Shown here: positions 52,889-62,100 of the stretch, piece by piece
Layout: each line of letters opens with the position of its first letter
Position numbering within the stretch: the stretch's first letter is position 1
Assembly: GCF_034928825.1 (NCBI RefSeq)
Contig: NZ_JAYFUL010000006.1
Location: forward strand, 62,001 to 126,000
DNA: 64,000 bases
Origin: Arcicella aquatica
GTDB taxonomy: Bacteria > Bacteroidota > Bacteroidia > Cytophagales > Spirosomataceae
Direction: 5' to 3'
Position numbers and translations under genes: made by a program
Notes under the pieces: generated by a model
What the model was told of the DNA's origin: nothing
The model's database searches: none
The model's input: the letters and a program-made list of their open reading frames with translations, nothing else

Positions 52889-55381
52889 ATGAATATCAAA
52901 TCGGACAAAACCATTATTTTATTATTAATACTTTTCGGTTCTCTGTTCAACATCCAAGCCCAGCCTATAAAACCTATGCCTGCTGGAGAACTTTTGTTGA
53001 ATTTGAAAAAACTCAATGTGCTTGGTACAGCGATGTACATTGCCGCTCACCCAGACGATGAAAATACCGTGATGCTATCGTGGTTGGCCAAAGAGCGTAA
53101 AGTAAGAACAGCCTATTTATCAATTACACGCGGAGATGGCGGACAAAATTTGATTGGCTCAGAATTGGGCGATTTATTAGGATTGATTCGTACACAAGAA
53201 TTACTAGCGGCTCGTGCGATTGATGGTCCTGAGCAATATTTTACCCGAGCAAACGATTTTGGGTTTTCTAAAAATACGGAAGAAACCTTACAGATTTGGG
53301 GAAAAGATGCTGTATTGTCAGACGTCGTCTGGCGTATCAGAAATCTTCGTCCAGATGTAATTATTTGCCGTTTCCCGCCTGATGCTCGTGCGGGACATGG
53401 CAATCACTCTGCTTCGGCAGCTTTAGCAGAAGAGGCTTTCAAACTTTCGGGTGACCCTACCAAATTTCCCGAACAATTGAAATACGTAAAACCTTGGCAA
53501 GCCAAAAGAGTAGTTTGGAATACCTTTAATTTTGGTGCTGTTTCACAGAAACCTACTGAAGGTACATTTATACAAGTAGAAATTGGTGGATATAATCCAT
53601 TGTTAGGAAAAGCTTATTCTGAAATTGCGGCAGAAAGTCGTTCACAACATAAATCGCAAGGATTTGGTGTACCTCGCACACGTGGTTTACGACCTGAATA
53701 TTTTGTACACAAGTTTGGAGAGTTAGCGCAGAAAGATGTTTTTGATGGCGTTGATTTAACGTGGAGTAGGGTAAAAGGAGGGAAGGAAGTAGAATCTTGG
53801 ATTAACCTTGCCATTAATAGTTATAATCCAGAGAATCCATCTACCATTGTGCCGTCTTTGTTAGAAGCCTATAAAACGTTGATGAAAATTGATGATGAAT
53901 ATTGGAAGGCTCAGAAGAAAAAGGAATTAGAAAACATTATTATTGCTTGCACAGGTCTGTATTTTGAAGCTAATCCTAATGAATATTCAGCTTCGGCAGG
54001 GGAAAAAATTAACGTATTGGCGACAGCAGTAAAGCGTTCTGACTTTGCCGTGACTTTACAGAAAATACGTTTAGTTGGTTTGGGAAAAGACAGTACTTTT
54101 AATGTTAGTTTGGGTAATAATGAATTACAAAGAATTAGCTTCCCTGTAGAAATTCCTAAAAATCAGCCTCTAACACAGCCTTTCTGGTTAGCAGAAAAGA
54201 AAATGGGCAAAGGTATGTATCGTGTAGATGACCAAACATTGATTGGCTTACCCGAAAAACCAGCAGATTTACAAGCAGAATTTACATTTTTGATTGATAA
54301 TCAACCTTTTACTTTTAGCTCGCCTGTTATCTATAAATATACGGATGAGACCCGTGGAGAATTGTATCGTACTTTTGAGATTCGCCCAGAAGTTACTGCC
54401 AATATTTCGGATAAAGTATATGTTTTTGCCAATGACCAAGCCAAAGAGGTAGAAGTAACATTGAAATCAGGTAAAAGCAAAACCTCAGGAAGCGTTAGTT
54501 TAGCATTGCCAGCAGGCTGGAAGTCTAACCCTGCAAGCATTGATTTTAATTTGGAAAATAAATACCAAGAAGTTAAGCTAGTGTTTAAAGTAACGCCTTC
54601 TAGTACTACTCCCGAAGGTACAGTAAAGGCGGTAATTAAAACAGCGAATGGTACTTATGACAGAGGGATTTTAACAGTAGCTTACGACCATATTCCGCCA
54701 CAAACACTTTTCCCATTGGCAGAAGCAAAAGTAGTAAAACTGGACATTAAGACGAAAGGCAAAAATATTGGTTATATCGTAGGTGCTGGCGACGACGTGC
54801 CAATGGCTTTGCGTCAGATTGGATACAATGTAACGATTTTGACGGAGAAAGAACTGAATGAAGATTTATCTAAATTTGATGCTATCGTAGTAGGAGTAAG
54901 AGCTTATAATACTGAAGAACGTATTACTTATTACCAGAAAAAACTGATGGAATATGTAGAAAATGGTGGTAACATGGTTGTTCAATATCAGGTAAATAGC
55001 AATTTACAGAAAATAGAAACGGGCATTGGCCCTTATCCGTTTAAATTATCGCGAGATAGAGTAACGGTTGAAGAAGCAGAAGTACGTTTCCTGAAACCTG
55101 AAAGTGTTTTATTGAATACGCCTAATAAGATTACAGCCAAAGATTTTGATGGTTGGATTCAAGAAAGAGGATTATATTTCTCAAATGATTGGGATGCAAA
55201 ATATGATGCTATTCTATCCTCTAACGACCCTAATGAGCCACCTGCCAATGGAGGATTGTTGTATACAAAATATGGCAAAGGGAATTATATCTTTACAGGG
55301 TATGCCTTCTTCCGCCAGTTGCCAGCGGGCGTTTCTGGAGCTTATAGATTATTCGCCAATTTGATTTCGGCAGGAAAATAA
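52889..55381 (+). CDS. PIG-L family deacetylase, exported
   Basis: An 830-residue protein. I use the ATG at 52889 (MNIKSDKTIILLLILFGSLF, then NIQAQ cleavage site); the longer TTG frame runs into the repeat. The LmbE/PIG-L domain (about 40-260) has metal motif AAHPDDE, TRGDGGQN and GHGNHSASA. The long C-terminal part has beta-sandwich-like regions and a final Rossmann-like GATase-type segment (FDAIVVGVRAYNTEERITYY) as seen in other Bacteroidota family members. It probably deacetylates N-acetyl amino sugars in the periplasm, fitting the neighbouring GH2 glucosaminidase-like gene. Confidence 0.88.
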   Translation: MNIKSDKTIILLLILFGSLFNIQAQPIKPMPAGELLLNLKKLNVLGTAMYIAAHPDDENTVMLSWLAKERKVRTAYLSITRGDGGQNLIGSELGDLLGLIRTQELLAARAIDGPEQYFTRANDFGFSKNTEETLQIWGKDAVLSDVVWRIRNLRPDVIICRFPPDARAGHGNHSASAALAEEAFKLSGDPTKFPEQLKYVKPWQAKRVVWNTFNFGAVSQKPTEGTFIQVEIGGYNPLLGKAYSEIAAESRSQHKSQGFGVPRTRGLRPEYFVHKFGELAQKDVFDGVDLTWSRVKGGKEVESWINLAINSYNPENPSTIVPSLLEAYKTLMKIDDEYWKAQKKKELENIIIACTGLYFEANPNEYSASAGEKINVLATAVKRSDFAVTLQKIRLVGLGKDSTFNVSLGNNELQRISFPVEIPKNQPLTQPFWLAEKKMGKGMYRVDDQTLIGLPEKPADLQAEFTFLIDNQPFTFSSPVIYKYTDETRGELYRTFEIRPEVTANISDKVYVFANDQAKEVEVTLKSGKSKTSGSVSLALPAGWKSNPASIDFNLENKYQEVKLVFKVTPSSTTPEGTVKAVIKTANGTYDRGILTVAYDHIPPQTLFPLAEAKVVKLDIKTKGKNIGYIVGAGDDVPMALRQIGYNVTILTEKELNEDLSKFDAIVVGVRAYNTEERITYYQKKLMEYVENGGNMVVQYQVNSNLQKIETGIGPYPFKLSRDRVTVEEAEVRFLKPESVLLNTPNKITAKDFDGWIQERGLYFSNDWDAKYDAILSSNDPNEPPANGGLLYTKYGKGNYIFTGYAFFRQLPAGVSGAYRLFANLISAGK

Positions 55382-55464
55382 TTTTTCCGACGCAACTAAT
55401 GTAGAGAAATAGCCGTAAGTGTAAATAAGATGCAAGTCTTCGATTCACTTAAACGAAAATTAAC

Positions 55465-55896
55465 ATGAAAAAAACACTATTTGCTTTTTTAATCTCTACA
55501 TTATTGTTTGCCATTTCTTGTAAAAAAGATGAAGAAGTTTCACCAGAAGTGAAATTTAATGTTGCACTAAATGGCTCTGTAGAAGTACCCGCCAATACTT
55601 CAACTGCTACTGGTTCTTTTGTTGGAACTTATAACAAAACAACAAAAGTGATTTCATATACGATTAGTTACAATGGTGTTACTCCTACGGCTTGGCATAT
55701 TCATAAAGGAGCTGTGGGCGTAAGTGGAGCTGTAATATTTGGTTTAGGAACCACATTTAATACAGCTTACTCTAGCACAACGGCTGCCTTGACTACCGAC
55801 CAAGAAACGGATTTAATGGCAGGTAATTATTATGTGAATATTCACAGTGCCTCAAAACCTGGAGGAGAAATTCGTGGACAATTGATTTTGAAGTAA
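55465..55896 (+). CDS. CHRD-domain lipoprotein
   Basis: A 143-residue lipoprotein: signal MKKTLFAFLISTLLFAISC, lipidated Cys at 19 followed by KKDEE, which resembles the Bacteroidota surface-export signal. The CHRD domain follows (FNVALNGSVEVPANTSTATG; WHIHKGAVGVSGAV; GNYYVNIHSASKPGGEIRGQ), a beta domain first seen in chordin. Function unknown; probably outer-membrane surface exposed. Confidence 0.9.
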   Translation: MKKTLFAFLISTLLFAISCKKDEEVSPEVKFNVALNGSVEVPANTSTATGSFVGTYNKTTKVISYTISYNGVTPTAWHIHKGAVGVSGAVIFGLGTTFNTAYSSTTAALTTDQETDLMAGNYYVNIHSASKPGGEIRGQLILK

Positions 55897-56403
55897 TTTT
55901 AGCTGTGAGCTATAAGCTTTGAGCGATGAGTTTTTTGCTTCTTTTAGCATTAAAAAAAGCGGTCAGAAAATTAATTTTTCTGACTGCTTTTTTGTGACGT
56001 TTACTGATGGCATGACTTCAAGTCATGCCATCAATCTTATTTATATAATACTAGCCTGAAAATCATTTCCTATTAGCGGGTGACTTAGGTCCTATTGATT
56101 ACCCACATCTTTTAAGAAAGTTGAAATGAAGATGTGATTATTGATAGAATTGATTGAAATGGGCTTAAATCGCCTTTCAAACCGAGCTTTGGTCGACTCA
56201 TGTCACAGCCTGATTACTTGAATCTCTTATCTCTAGCGAGGGACTTAAGTCCCTCGCTAGAGATAAGAGATTGATTGTTAGTTATTTATACACTTGTGGG
56301 TAATCAGTAGGACTTAGGTCACCCGCTAATAGGAAGGGCTAGACTTAAAATTTACTAAAAATAAAAAATCTCATGGCTCAAAGCTTATAGCTCACAGCTA
56401 AAA
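55897..56403. repeat. Nested repeat locus between CHRD and DUF5686 genes
   Basis: An outer perfect 28-bp inverted repeat (55897-55924 and 56376-56403; TTTTAGCTGTGAGCTATAAG start) encloses a GCGGTCAGAAA terminator stem (55952-55993), a 29-base palindrome with ATGGCATGACTT arms (56005-56033) and a MITE-like element (56066-56337). No gene in this 508-base gap; both genes converge on it. Confidence 0.8.
56066..56337. repeat. MITE-like element, copy 2
   Basis: About 270 bp with near-perfect inverted ends of some 37 bp (TCCTATTAGCGGGTGACTTA left, from 56068; inverse ending 56334). The inner perfect palindrome CTCTAGCGAGGGACTTAAGT continues to its inverse (56231-56264 region). The interior is the reverse complement of 45016-45290 with scattered differences. 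No transposase frame. Confidence 0.8.
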
Positions 56404-56404
56404 A

Positions 56405-59035
56405 CTACCTATTAAACTTAATCCTCAACACAGTAGCATCATATTTGCCATTCACAAAATTGCCTACTACTTCTAAGCCGAACAATTTACCAATGCCAGA
56501 TAAACCATAGCCAACCTCCACATATTCAAATTGTTGATTAGGCACTTTTAAATAATTGGCAAAAACAGACTCTTTCAACCCATAAATCCTAAGCGGAGTA
56601 ATTTGAGTTAATAGAAAGTGATTAAAATCATGTTGTGCAAATACTTCTAAATAATTGCCCGTAGTGCTATGTAAATAATAATCTAAGTTTCTAAAAGCAT
56701 CAAATCTGAAAGAACGGAGGATAGTCTGATTACCATTGAAATGGCGGTAATCAATAAAGTAATTCGGTTTTTGTATAAATCCTCCATAATTAGTCAAAAC
56801 GTGCAAATTTCCCAACTTCTCTAAATCAAAGAATTGTTCATAAGAACCTTGCAGGCGAGAAAACTGACTTTCAGATAATAATCCATTGGTAGATTTAAGT
56901 CTGAAAATAGGATTACCCGTATTAATGGTATATTCACGGTCGTTGAATTTGCGTTTTTTGGCAAAAGGTCTCCAAATGATTTCTCCTTCGGTCAAAAACG
57001 TTTTATGTTTTTCAAAGTCAGTATTGGCTAATTCTGCATTCTCAGGAGTATTAGAACTAAAACTTCTGTCTTTTACATCAATCCAAGGCTTAAAAGTCTC
57101 CAAATTTTTTAATGCCATTCTTTCAGCATATTCAAGGTTTAATCGAATAGTTACCTTTTCAGATAGTCGATTCCTATATTCAATACTAGCATAATCTTTT
57201 TGGTAAATTTTCAGATAATTGCGTTCCGCCAACATCGTATAAATGGTGTTAGCTGGTGTAGAAATAGGTCTGTCGTCATTAAACTGCTGAATGTATCGTC
57301 CAGTTTTTACTTCAATTGATTGCTGATTTTTTAAATAATAATACCCAAGATTCCAGTTAAGGGCTTTTCTTCCTAATGCATATCTTAAATCACCATAAAA
57401 TGATTGCCTTTTAGTGAGTTTCTCTCGAATATCATATCTTAAAGAAGCCTTTAAAAAATATCCATCTACAGTATTAACAAAATCCAAAGAAGGAATTTGA
57501 TCTAACGGAGAAGTGTAGCTAAGAGATTTATTAAAGAACCCGAACAAATCGTCTCTTTTACCATAGTTATACGTTTTGCCGAAAATCAAATGTGAAAATT
57601 TGAAAGCAGGCAAATTTCTGATTGAATCTTTCTGGTATTGCTGTTCGTTGGTTTTAGCGATGCTATCCGCTTGGGCATAACCTTTTATCTCCAAGTCTGT
57701 CAATGGCACTTGTCTTTCTTCATTCCAAAAATCAGCACTACGTTTACTGTGGAGGCTATCAATTTCAACGTTATACGACCGTACCAAATCTATATCTTCG
57801 CCCTTTTTCTTTCTCTCTTTCTTGTCTTCTTTTTCAGCTTCTTTCAAAAACTTGTTGAGTTGCTTACGAGTAACCTGTTTCTGATTAAGGGCTATTTTGC
57901 TGTTTACTTTCTCGCTTTTCAATTCTTTGGCCTCTGCTTTATCAATTTTCTCATCGATTACCACAGGTCGTTGATGATACTTTTCATTGACTGCAACGGT
58001 ATAATTTCTAACGTTGGTAACATAATTAAAGAAACCTTTGAAGCCAAAAGCATCAAAATCAGAACGGAAAGTATAATTGATGGGTAACCAGATTTCTTTG
58101 TTAGGTGCAAAAATCATTTTAATTCTGTTTGAAATATTGTCGCTACTAAAGTGTAAATCCAAACTGTGGATATACCAAGAATCTTCTATGATATTGATAA
58201 TACCATCAAATACATTATCATTTTTTGATTTAGGTGTCACACGTATTTTGTTTACCGTCTGCCCATTTTCTGTAAAAAAACCTTCATACTTAAATTTGTA
58301 ATACGCCAAAGCAGTAGGTGACAACGGAGACACCATATCTCCAAAGGGTTTGGGATTATAAAAGTTGGTGCGTGATACAGGAATAAAGTTTGTTCCTTGG
58401 CTTTGTAATTGTTTGGGCAAGTTGTTACGCGTAGAAACTACTTTTTCTCTTACTGAAGATGGCTGTTTGAAAATAACATCATTGATAGATTCCAAAACAT
58501 ATACTTGTCCGATTTTTAATCCGGATTCCTTTTCAATTTTTTTTCCAGCCAACATCTTTATCAAACCTGATACCTCGCTTACTTGCCCAGTACCTTTTAC
58601 ATAAGTTCTAGCAGAGTATTCATTGAGTTCTAATATTTTGAAACGAGCCATCGAAATAGCCTTTCGCATGATAGTATAGGCAGGGTCTTCGCTCTTAGCA
58701 GAAAATTCCACTTCTTTCAAACTGATTGCTTGTTCCTCTAATACTATTTCAAGGGGTAAATAATCATTATTAACGACAACCTGCTTTTCTAAGGTTTTAT
58801 GTCCTAAATATTGAAAGATGATGGTATAATTCCCAGGGTCTAAGGCGAGCTCATATTTCCCATCTTCGTTAGCCATCGTTCCTTTGGAGCTACCTTTTAC
58901 GATAATGGAAGCAAAAGAAAGGTATTCACCATGAGTATTTTTAACAGTCCCTTTTATTCCTCCTGCAAATGTTGAAAAGCCAAAACAAATAGTGATAATA
59001 GTAATGATAAAGATTTTGTTGATAAATGAATTCAT
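56405..59035 (-). CDS. DUF5686 protein with carboxypeptidase-regulatory-like domain
   Basis: An 876-residue exported protein. Signal peptide (FIITIITICFGFSTFAGG), then a CarboxypepD_reg-like beta domain at about 25-112 (GIKGTVKNTHGEYLSFASII; EDGKYELALDPGNYTIIF), then the DUF5686 domain, which in this family ends as an outer-membrane beta barrel (GYGLSGIGKLFGLEVVGNF; ATVLRIKFNR end). A Lys/Glu-rich insertion lies at about 380-420. Function unknown; it resembles TonB-dependent receptor architecture without a plug. Confidence 0.88.
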   Translation of the reverse strand: MNSFINKIFIITIITICFGFSTFAGGIKGTVKNTHGEYLSFASIIVKGSSKGTMANEDGKYELALDPGNYTIIFQYLGHKTLEKQVVVNNDYLPLEIVLEEQAISLKEVEFSAKSEDPAYTIMRKAISMARFKILELNEYSARTYVKGTGQVSEVSGLIKMLAGKKIEKESGLKIGQVYVLESINDVIFKQPSSVREKVVSTRNNLPKQLQSQGTNFIPVSRTNFYNPKPFGDMVSPLSPTALAYYKFKYEGFFTENGQTVNKIRVTPKSKNDNVFDGIINIIEDSWYIHSLDLHFSSDNISNRIKMIFAPNKEIWLPINYTFRSDFDAFGFKGFFNYVTNVRNYTVAVNEKYHQRPVVIDEKIDKAEAKELKSEKVNSKIALNQKQVTRKQLNKFLKEAEKEDKKERKKKGEDIDLVRSYNVEIDSLHSKRSADFWNEERQVPLTDLEIKGYAQADSIAKTNEQQYQKDSIRNLPAFKFSHLIFGKTYNYGKRDDLFGFFNKSLSYTSPLDQIPSLDFVNTVDGYFLKASLRYDIREKLTKRQSFYGDLRYALGRKALNWNLGYYYLKNQQSIEVKTGRYIQQFNDDRPISTPANTIYTMLAERNYLKIYQKDYASIEYRNRLSEKVTIRLNLEYAERMALKNLETFKPWIDVKDRSFSSNTPENAELANTDFEKHKTFLTEGEIIWRPFAKKRKFNDREYTINTGNPIFRLKSTNGLLSESQFSRLQGSYEQFFDLEKLGNLHVLTNYGGFIQKPNYFIDYRHFNGNQTILRSFRFDAFRNLDYYLHSTTGNYLEVFAQHDFNHFLLTQITPLRIYGLKESVFANYLKVPNQQFEYVEVGYGLSGIGKLFGLEVVGNFVNGKYDATVLRIKFNR

Positions 59036-59100
59036 AATAACTCAGTTTAAAGATTAATAGCTTTGATATAATTAATAAAATACAGATGCAAGTTAAACGA

Positions 59101-59127
59101 AAAGGTTGCCTATATTAGACAACCTTT
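59101..59127 (-). terminator. Probable terminator of the esterase gene
   Basis: AAAGGTTG (59101-59108) and CAACCTTT (59120-59127), about 80 bases past the minus-strand stop at 59208. Confidence 0.5.
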
Positions 59128-59207
59128 TGTTAAAAAACCCTAAATGTGATGACTAGTAAAGTTTTGGGATGATTGGTAAACGAGAAAAACGACTAAAATT
59201 AAAAATA

Positions 59208-60014
59208 TTATTGCCCAAAAGCCCATGTAAGGAACTCGGGCATTACTTTGCTCCAAGTTTGTTGATTATGTTCTCCGCCTTCTACTTGTCTGTAAACGAT
59301 GTCTTCATTCTTTTTATAGCCATGTTTTTCTAATTCTTTCATTAAATCGAGTGTATCGTCAATGGCATCAATGATGCCATTATTGTTTCTATCAGAAGTT
59401 TCATCATTGGTGCCTGCCTCAAACCAAAATTGTTGGTTTTTGTGGTATTTACCCTTTCTGACGATGTTGTGCATTATCCTATCGTTTTCATCCGTGTAAC
59501 CATCCTCCTCAGCTTTTTGTCGCCACCACAATGCACCCGAGAAAACACCCACTTTGGCGAATACCTTCGGATGATTCCACGCAATATCCATTGCAGATAA
59601 TCCACCTAAAGAAAAACCAGCCATTACTCTATTTTTTGATGATAATGAATAAGAATTTTCTAAAAAGGGTAACAATTCTTTTAAAACAAAGTTAGCGTGG
59701 TGATGAGCCTTATTTCCTCGGTTTTTATAGTCAGCTTGCGATGCTGTTCCGTATTCTTGTAAGCGTTCGTTATTGGCGTGAATGCCGACACATAAAATAG
59801 GAGATATTTTGTTGTCATCCATCAAAGATGAAATCCATTGTTTGATTTTTAAGGCATCAAAGTCTTGGCCATCATTAAAAATAATCAAGTTGAGCGAATT
59901 ATTTTTTTTAGGATATATTAAAGTGATATGAACAGTTCTATTTAGGTAGGCTGAATAAATATTATCCTCAATTTGAAGGATTTCAGAGGAAGAATTTTGT
60001 GAATATATAGTCAT
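59208..60014 (-). CDS. Alpha/beta hydrolase, esterase-D/enterochelin-esterase-like
   Basis: A 268-residue protein from the ATG at 60014 (MTIYSQNSSSEILQ); the longer opening at 60056 has no natural start context. Esterase fold: LNLIIFNDGQDFDAL, VMAGFSLGGLSAMDIAW with nucleophile Ser in GFSLGG, and GGEHNQQTW with the likely catalytic His. No signal peptide, so cytoplasmic. It is divergent from the second hydrolase and ligase genes and may serve the same pathway. Confidence 0.82.
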   Translation of the reverse strand: MTIYSQNSSSEILQIEDNIYSAYLNRTVHITLIYPKKNNSLNLIIFNDGQDFDALKIKQWISSLMDDNKISPILCVGIHANNERLQEYGTASQADYKNRGNKAHHHANFVLKELLPFLENSYSLSSKNRVMAGFSLGGLSAMDIAWNHPKVFAKVGVFSGALWWRQKAEEDGYTDENDRIMHNIVRKGKYHKNQQFWFEAGTNDETSDRNNNGIIDAIDDTLDLMKELEKHGYKKNEDIVYRQVEGGEHNQQTWSKVMPEFLTWAFGQ

Positions 60015-60275
60015 ATGTGAATTAGCAATTTTTGGATTATTCCCGAAAATAAACAAATTGTTAAATATTTCACAGATAAATTATTCCAATGTTTTGTTTT
60101 GAAAGTTAAAAACAGTTTCTATTTTAGAGTAAAGATTCTAACTAAAACAGAATTCTGAGTAAAACACCTACTTTTATCTGAAAGTATTGCCAAGTGGTAA
60201 TTTTGTAGTAAATTAAATAGTCTAAATCTAGCTGTGAATAAATTTTTGAAATAATGTAAAACCCTCACCAACAAA

Positions 60276-60980
60276 ATGCAAGAACGTTATATCAAGTATT
60301 ATTCTCATCATCTCGGAGCAGATAATGAATTGTTGATTTTTGGAAATTGGGGCTATCCAGTGATTGTTTTTCCTACTACTATGGGGAGATATTACGAGGC
60401 AAAGGATTTTAAGCTAATTGAATCAGCAAAAAAGCAAATTGAAAGCAGCAAAGTAAAAATTTATTGCCCCGATAGTATTGATAAATATTCTTGGTATGGC
60501 AAACACTTGCATCCCTCAGAGCGTATACAGAACCATATTTATTACGACCAATATTTAAATGAAGAATTGATTCCTGCCATCATGCGTGAATGCAATACCA
60601 CAAAAGTAGCTGTAGCAGGCTGTAGCTTTGGCGGTTTTCATGCGGCAAATTTTGCTTTTCGTCATCCTGATAAAGTATCACACCTTTTTACAATGGGTGC
60701 TGCTTTTGATATACGTTCGTTTTTGAATGGGTATTATAGCGAGAGTGTTTATTTCAACAATCCTCCTGATTATCTCCCTAATGCCATGCATCCAGATTTA
60801 TGGCAAATGAATATCGTGTTGGGTACGTGCAATGCTGATTTTTGTAAACCCGAAACTGAACGCTTATCTAAAATTTTGGCGAATAAGAAAATCAACCACT
60901 GGCTAGATGTCCGTTGGCATGGAACACACGACTGGGATATTTGGCGAGAAATGTTCCCTGAATATTTAAATAGAATATAA
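60276..60980 (+). CDS. Alpha/beta hydrolase, putative esterase
   Basis: A 234-residue cytoplasmic esterase-like protein (PF00756-type). It has a strand-rich N-terminus (NELLIFGNWGYPVIVFPTTM), the nucleophile elbow VAVAGCSFGGFHAANFAF (Ser in GCSFGG at about 116) and a C-terminal HGTHDWDIW containing the catalytic His. First gene of a four-gene rightward cluster with an ATP-grasp ligase 63 bases downstream. It may release or transfer an acyl or peptide product; that is inference from context. Confidence 0.85.
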   Translation: MQERYIKYYSHHLGADNELLIFGNWGYPVIVFPTTMGRYYEAKDFKLIESAKKQIESSKVKIYCPDSIDKYSWYGKHLHPSERIQNHIYYDQYLNEELIPAIMRECNTTKVAVAGCSFGGFHAANFAFRHPDKVSHLFTMGAAFDIRSFLNGYYSESVYFNNPPDYLPNAMHPDLWQMNIVLGTCNADFCKPETERLSKILANKKINHWLDVRWHGTHDWDIWREMFPEYLNRI

Positions 60981-61043
60981 TCAAAAAATACTTCAAGAAT
61001 GAATTAATCATTCATCAAACCTGTAAAATTGAATTTGAGCATT

Positions 61044-62027
61044 ATGAAAAAAATAGGTATCCTTCACGGAATGGAATCCTCTTTTCCAGAGGCATTTGTA
61101 GAAAGAGTAAATCAAATAGCACCATCGGGCATCGTGGCTGAGCGAATGATTGTTGAGAAAGTAATACAAGGGGAATCTAGCGGATATGATGTAATTATCG
61201 ATCGTATTTCTCAGGATGTACCATTTTATAGAGCAATGCTCAAAAATACGGCAATGGCTGGTACGGCAGTTATCAACAATCCTTTTTGGTGGTCGGCAGA
61301 TGAGAAGTTTTTTAATAATGCATTAGCGTTAAATGTGGGCGTACCAGTACCCAAAACTGTATTATTGCCCTCAAAAGAACGCCCAACAGATACTTCTGAG
61401 ACTTCATTCAGAAACCTGAAATTCCCATTACCTTGGGGAGATATTTTTGATTATATCGGTTTCCCTGCCTATATGAAACCTCATGCGGGTGGTGGCTGGA
61501 AAAGTGTTTATAAGGTAAGAAACCCCGATGAATTATTCTCTGCTTATGATGAAACCGACCAACTGGTGATGCTTTTGCAGGAGGAAATTACTTTTACAGA
61601 TTACTTCCGTTGCTATTGTATCGGTGGCAAAGAAGTAAGAATAATGCCTTATGAACCAAGAAATCCACATCATTTACGCTATGTAGCCGAAATGCCTACA
61701 GGACCAGCAGCCAAGAAATTATTGGCAACGGTAAAAGACTATGTACTTAGACTGAACAAGGCATTGGGCTATGATTTCAACACAGTTGAGTTCGCTATAA
61801 AAGACGGAATTCCTTATGCGATAGATTTCTGTAATCCTGCGCCAGATGCAGACATTAATTCGGTTGGTCAGGAAAACTTTGAATGGGTAGTAGAGACTGC
61901 TGCTAAAGTGGCAATTGACCGTGCTAAAAAACATAAACCTGGTAAAGACAACCTTACATGGGGTACTTTCCTTACGTCGTCTGTAGCAGGGAATGCAAGA
62001 GATACTATTTTTGAAAGTAAAAAATAA
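61044..62027 (+). CDS. ATP-grasp ligase
   Basis: A 327-residue ATP-grasp enzyme from the ATG at 61044 (MKKIGILHGMESSFPEAFVE); an in-frame opening at 61029 adds five residues without support. ATP-grasp features: preATP-grasp start, glycine loop PHAGGGWKSVYKV at about 150-162, LLQEEITFTDYFRCYC, and the metal site FCNPAPDADINSVG at about 261-274. Such enzymes form amide bonds through acyl-phosphates. Together with the GCS2 ligase downstream it probably builds a peptide-like metabolite. Confidence 0.85.
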   Translation: MKKIGILHGMESSFPEAFVERVNQIAPSGIVAERMIVEKVIQGESSGYDVIIDRISQDVPFYRAMLKNTAMAGTAVINNPFWWSADEKFFNNALALNVGVPVPKTVLLPSKERPTDTSETSFRNLKFPLPWGDIFDYIGFPAYMKPHAGGGWKSVYKVRNPDELFSAYDETDQLVMLLQEEITFTDYFRCYCIGGKEVRIMPYEPRNPHHLRYVAEMPTGPAAKKLLATVKDYVLRLNKALGYDFNTVEFAIKDGIPYAIDFCNPAPDADINSVGQENFEWVVETAAKVAIDRAKKHKPGKDNLTWGTFLTSSVAGNARDTIFESKK

Positions 62028-62100
62028 TGATGTTGTAAAAGGGAATCAGTATCGGACATTGATACTGATTTCTTTTTCAGCCCTTAAACCTTCCAAACTT

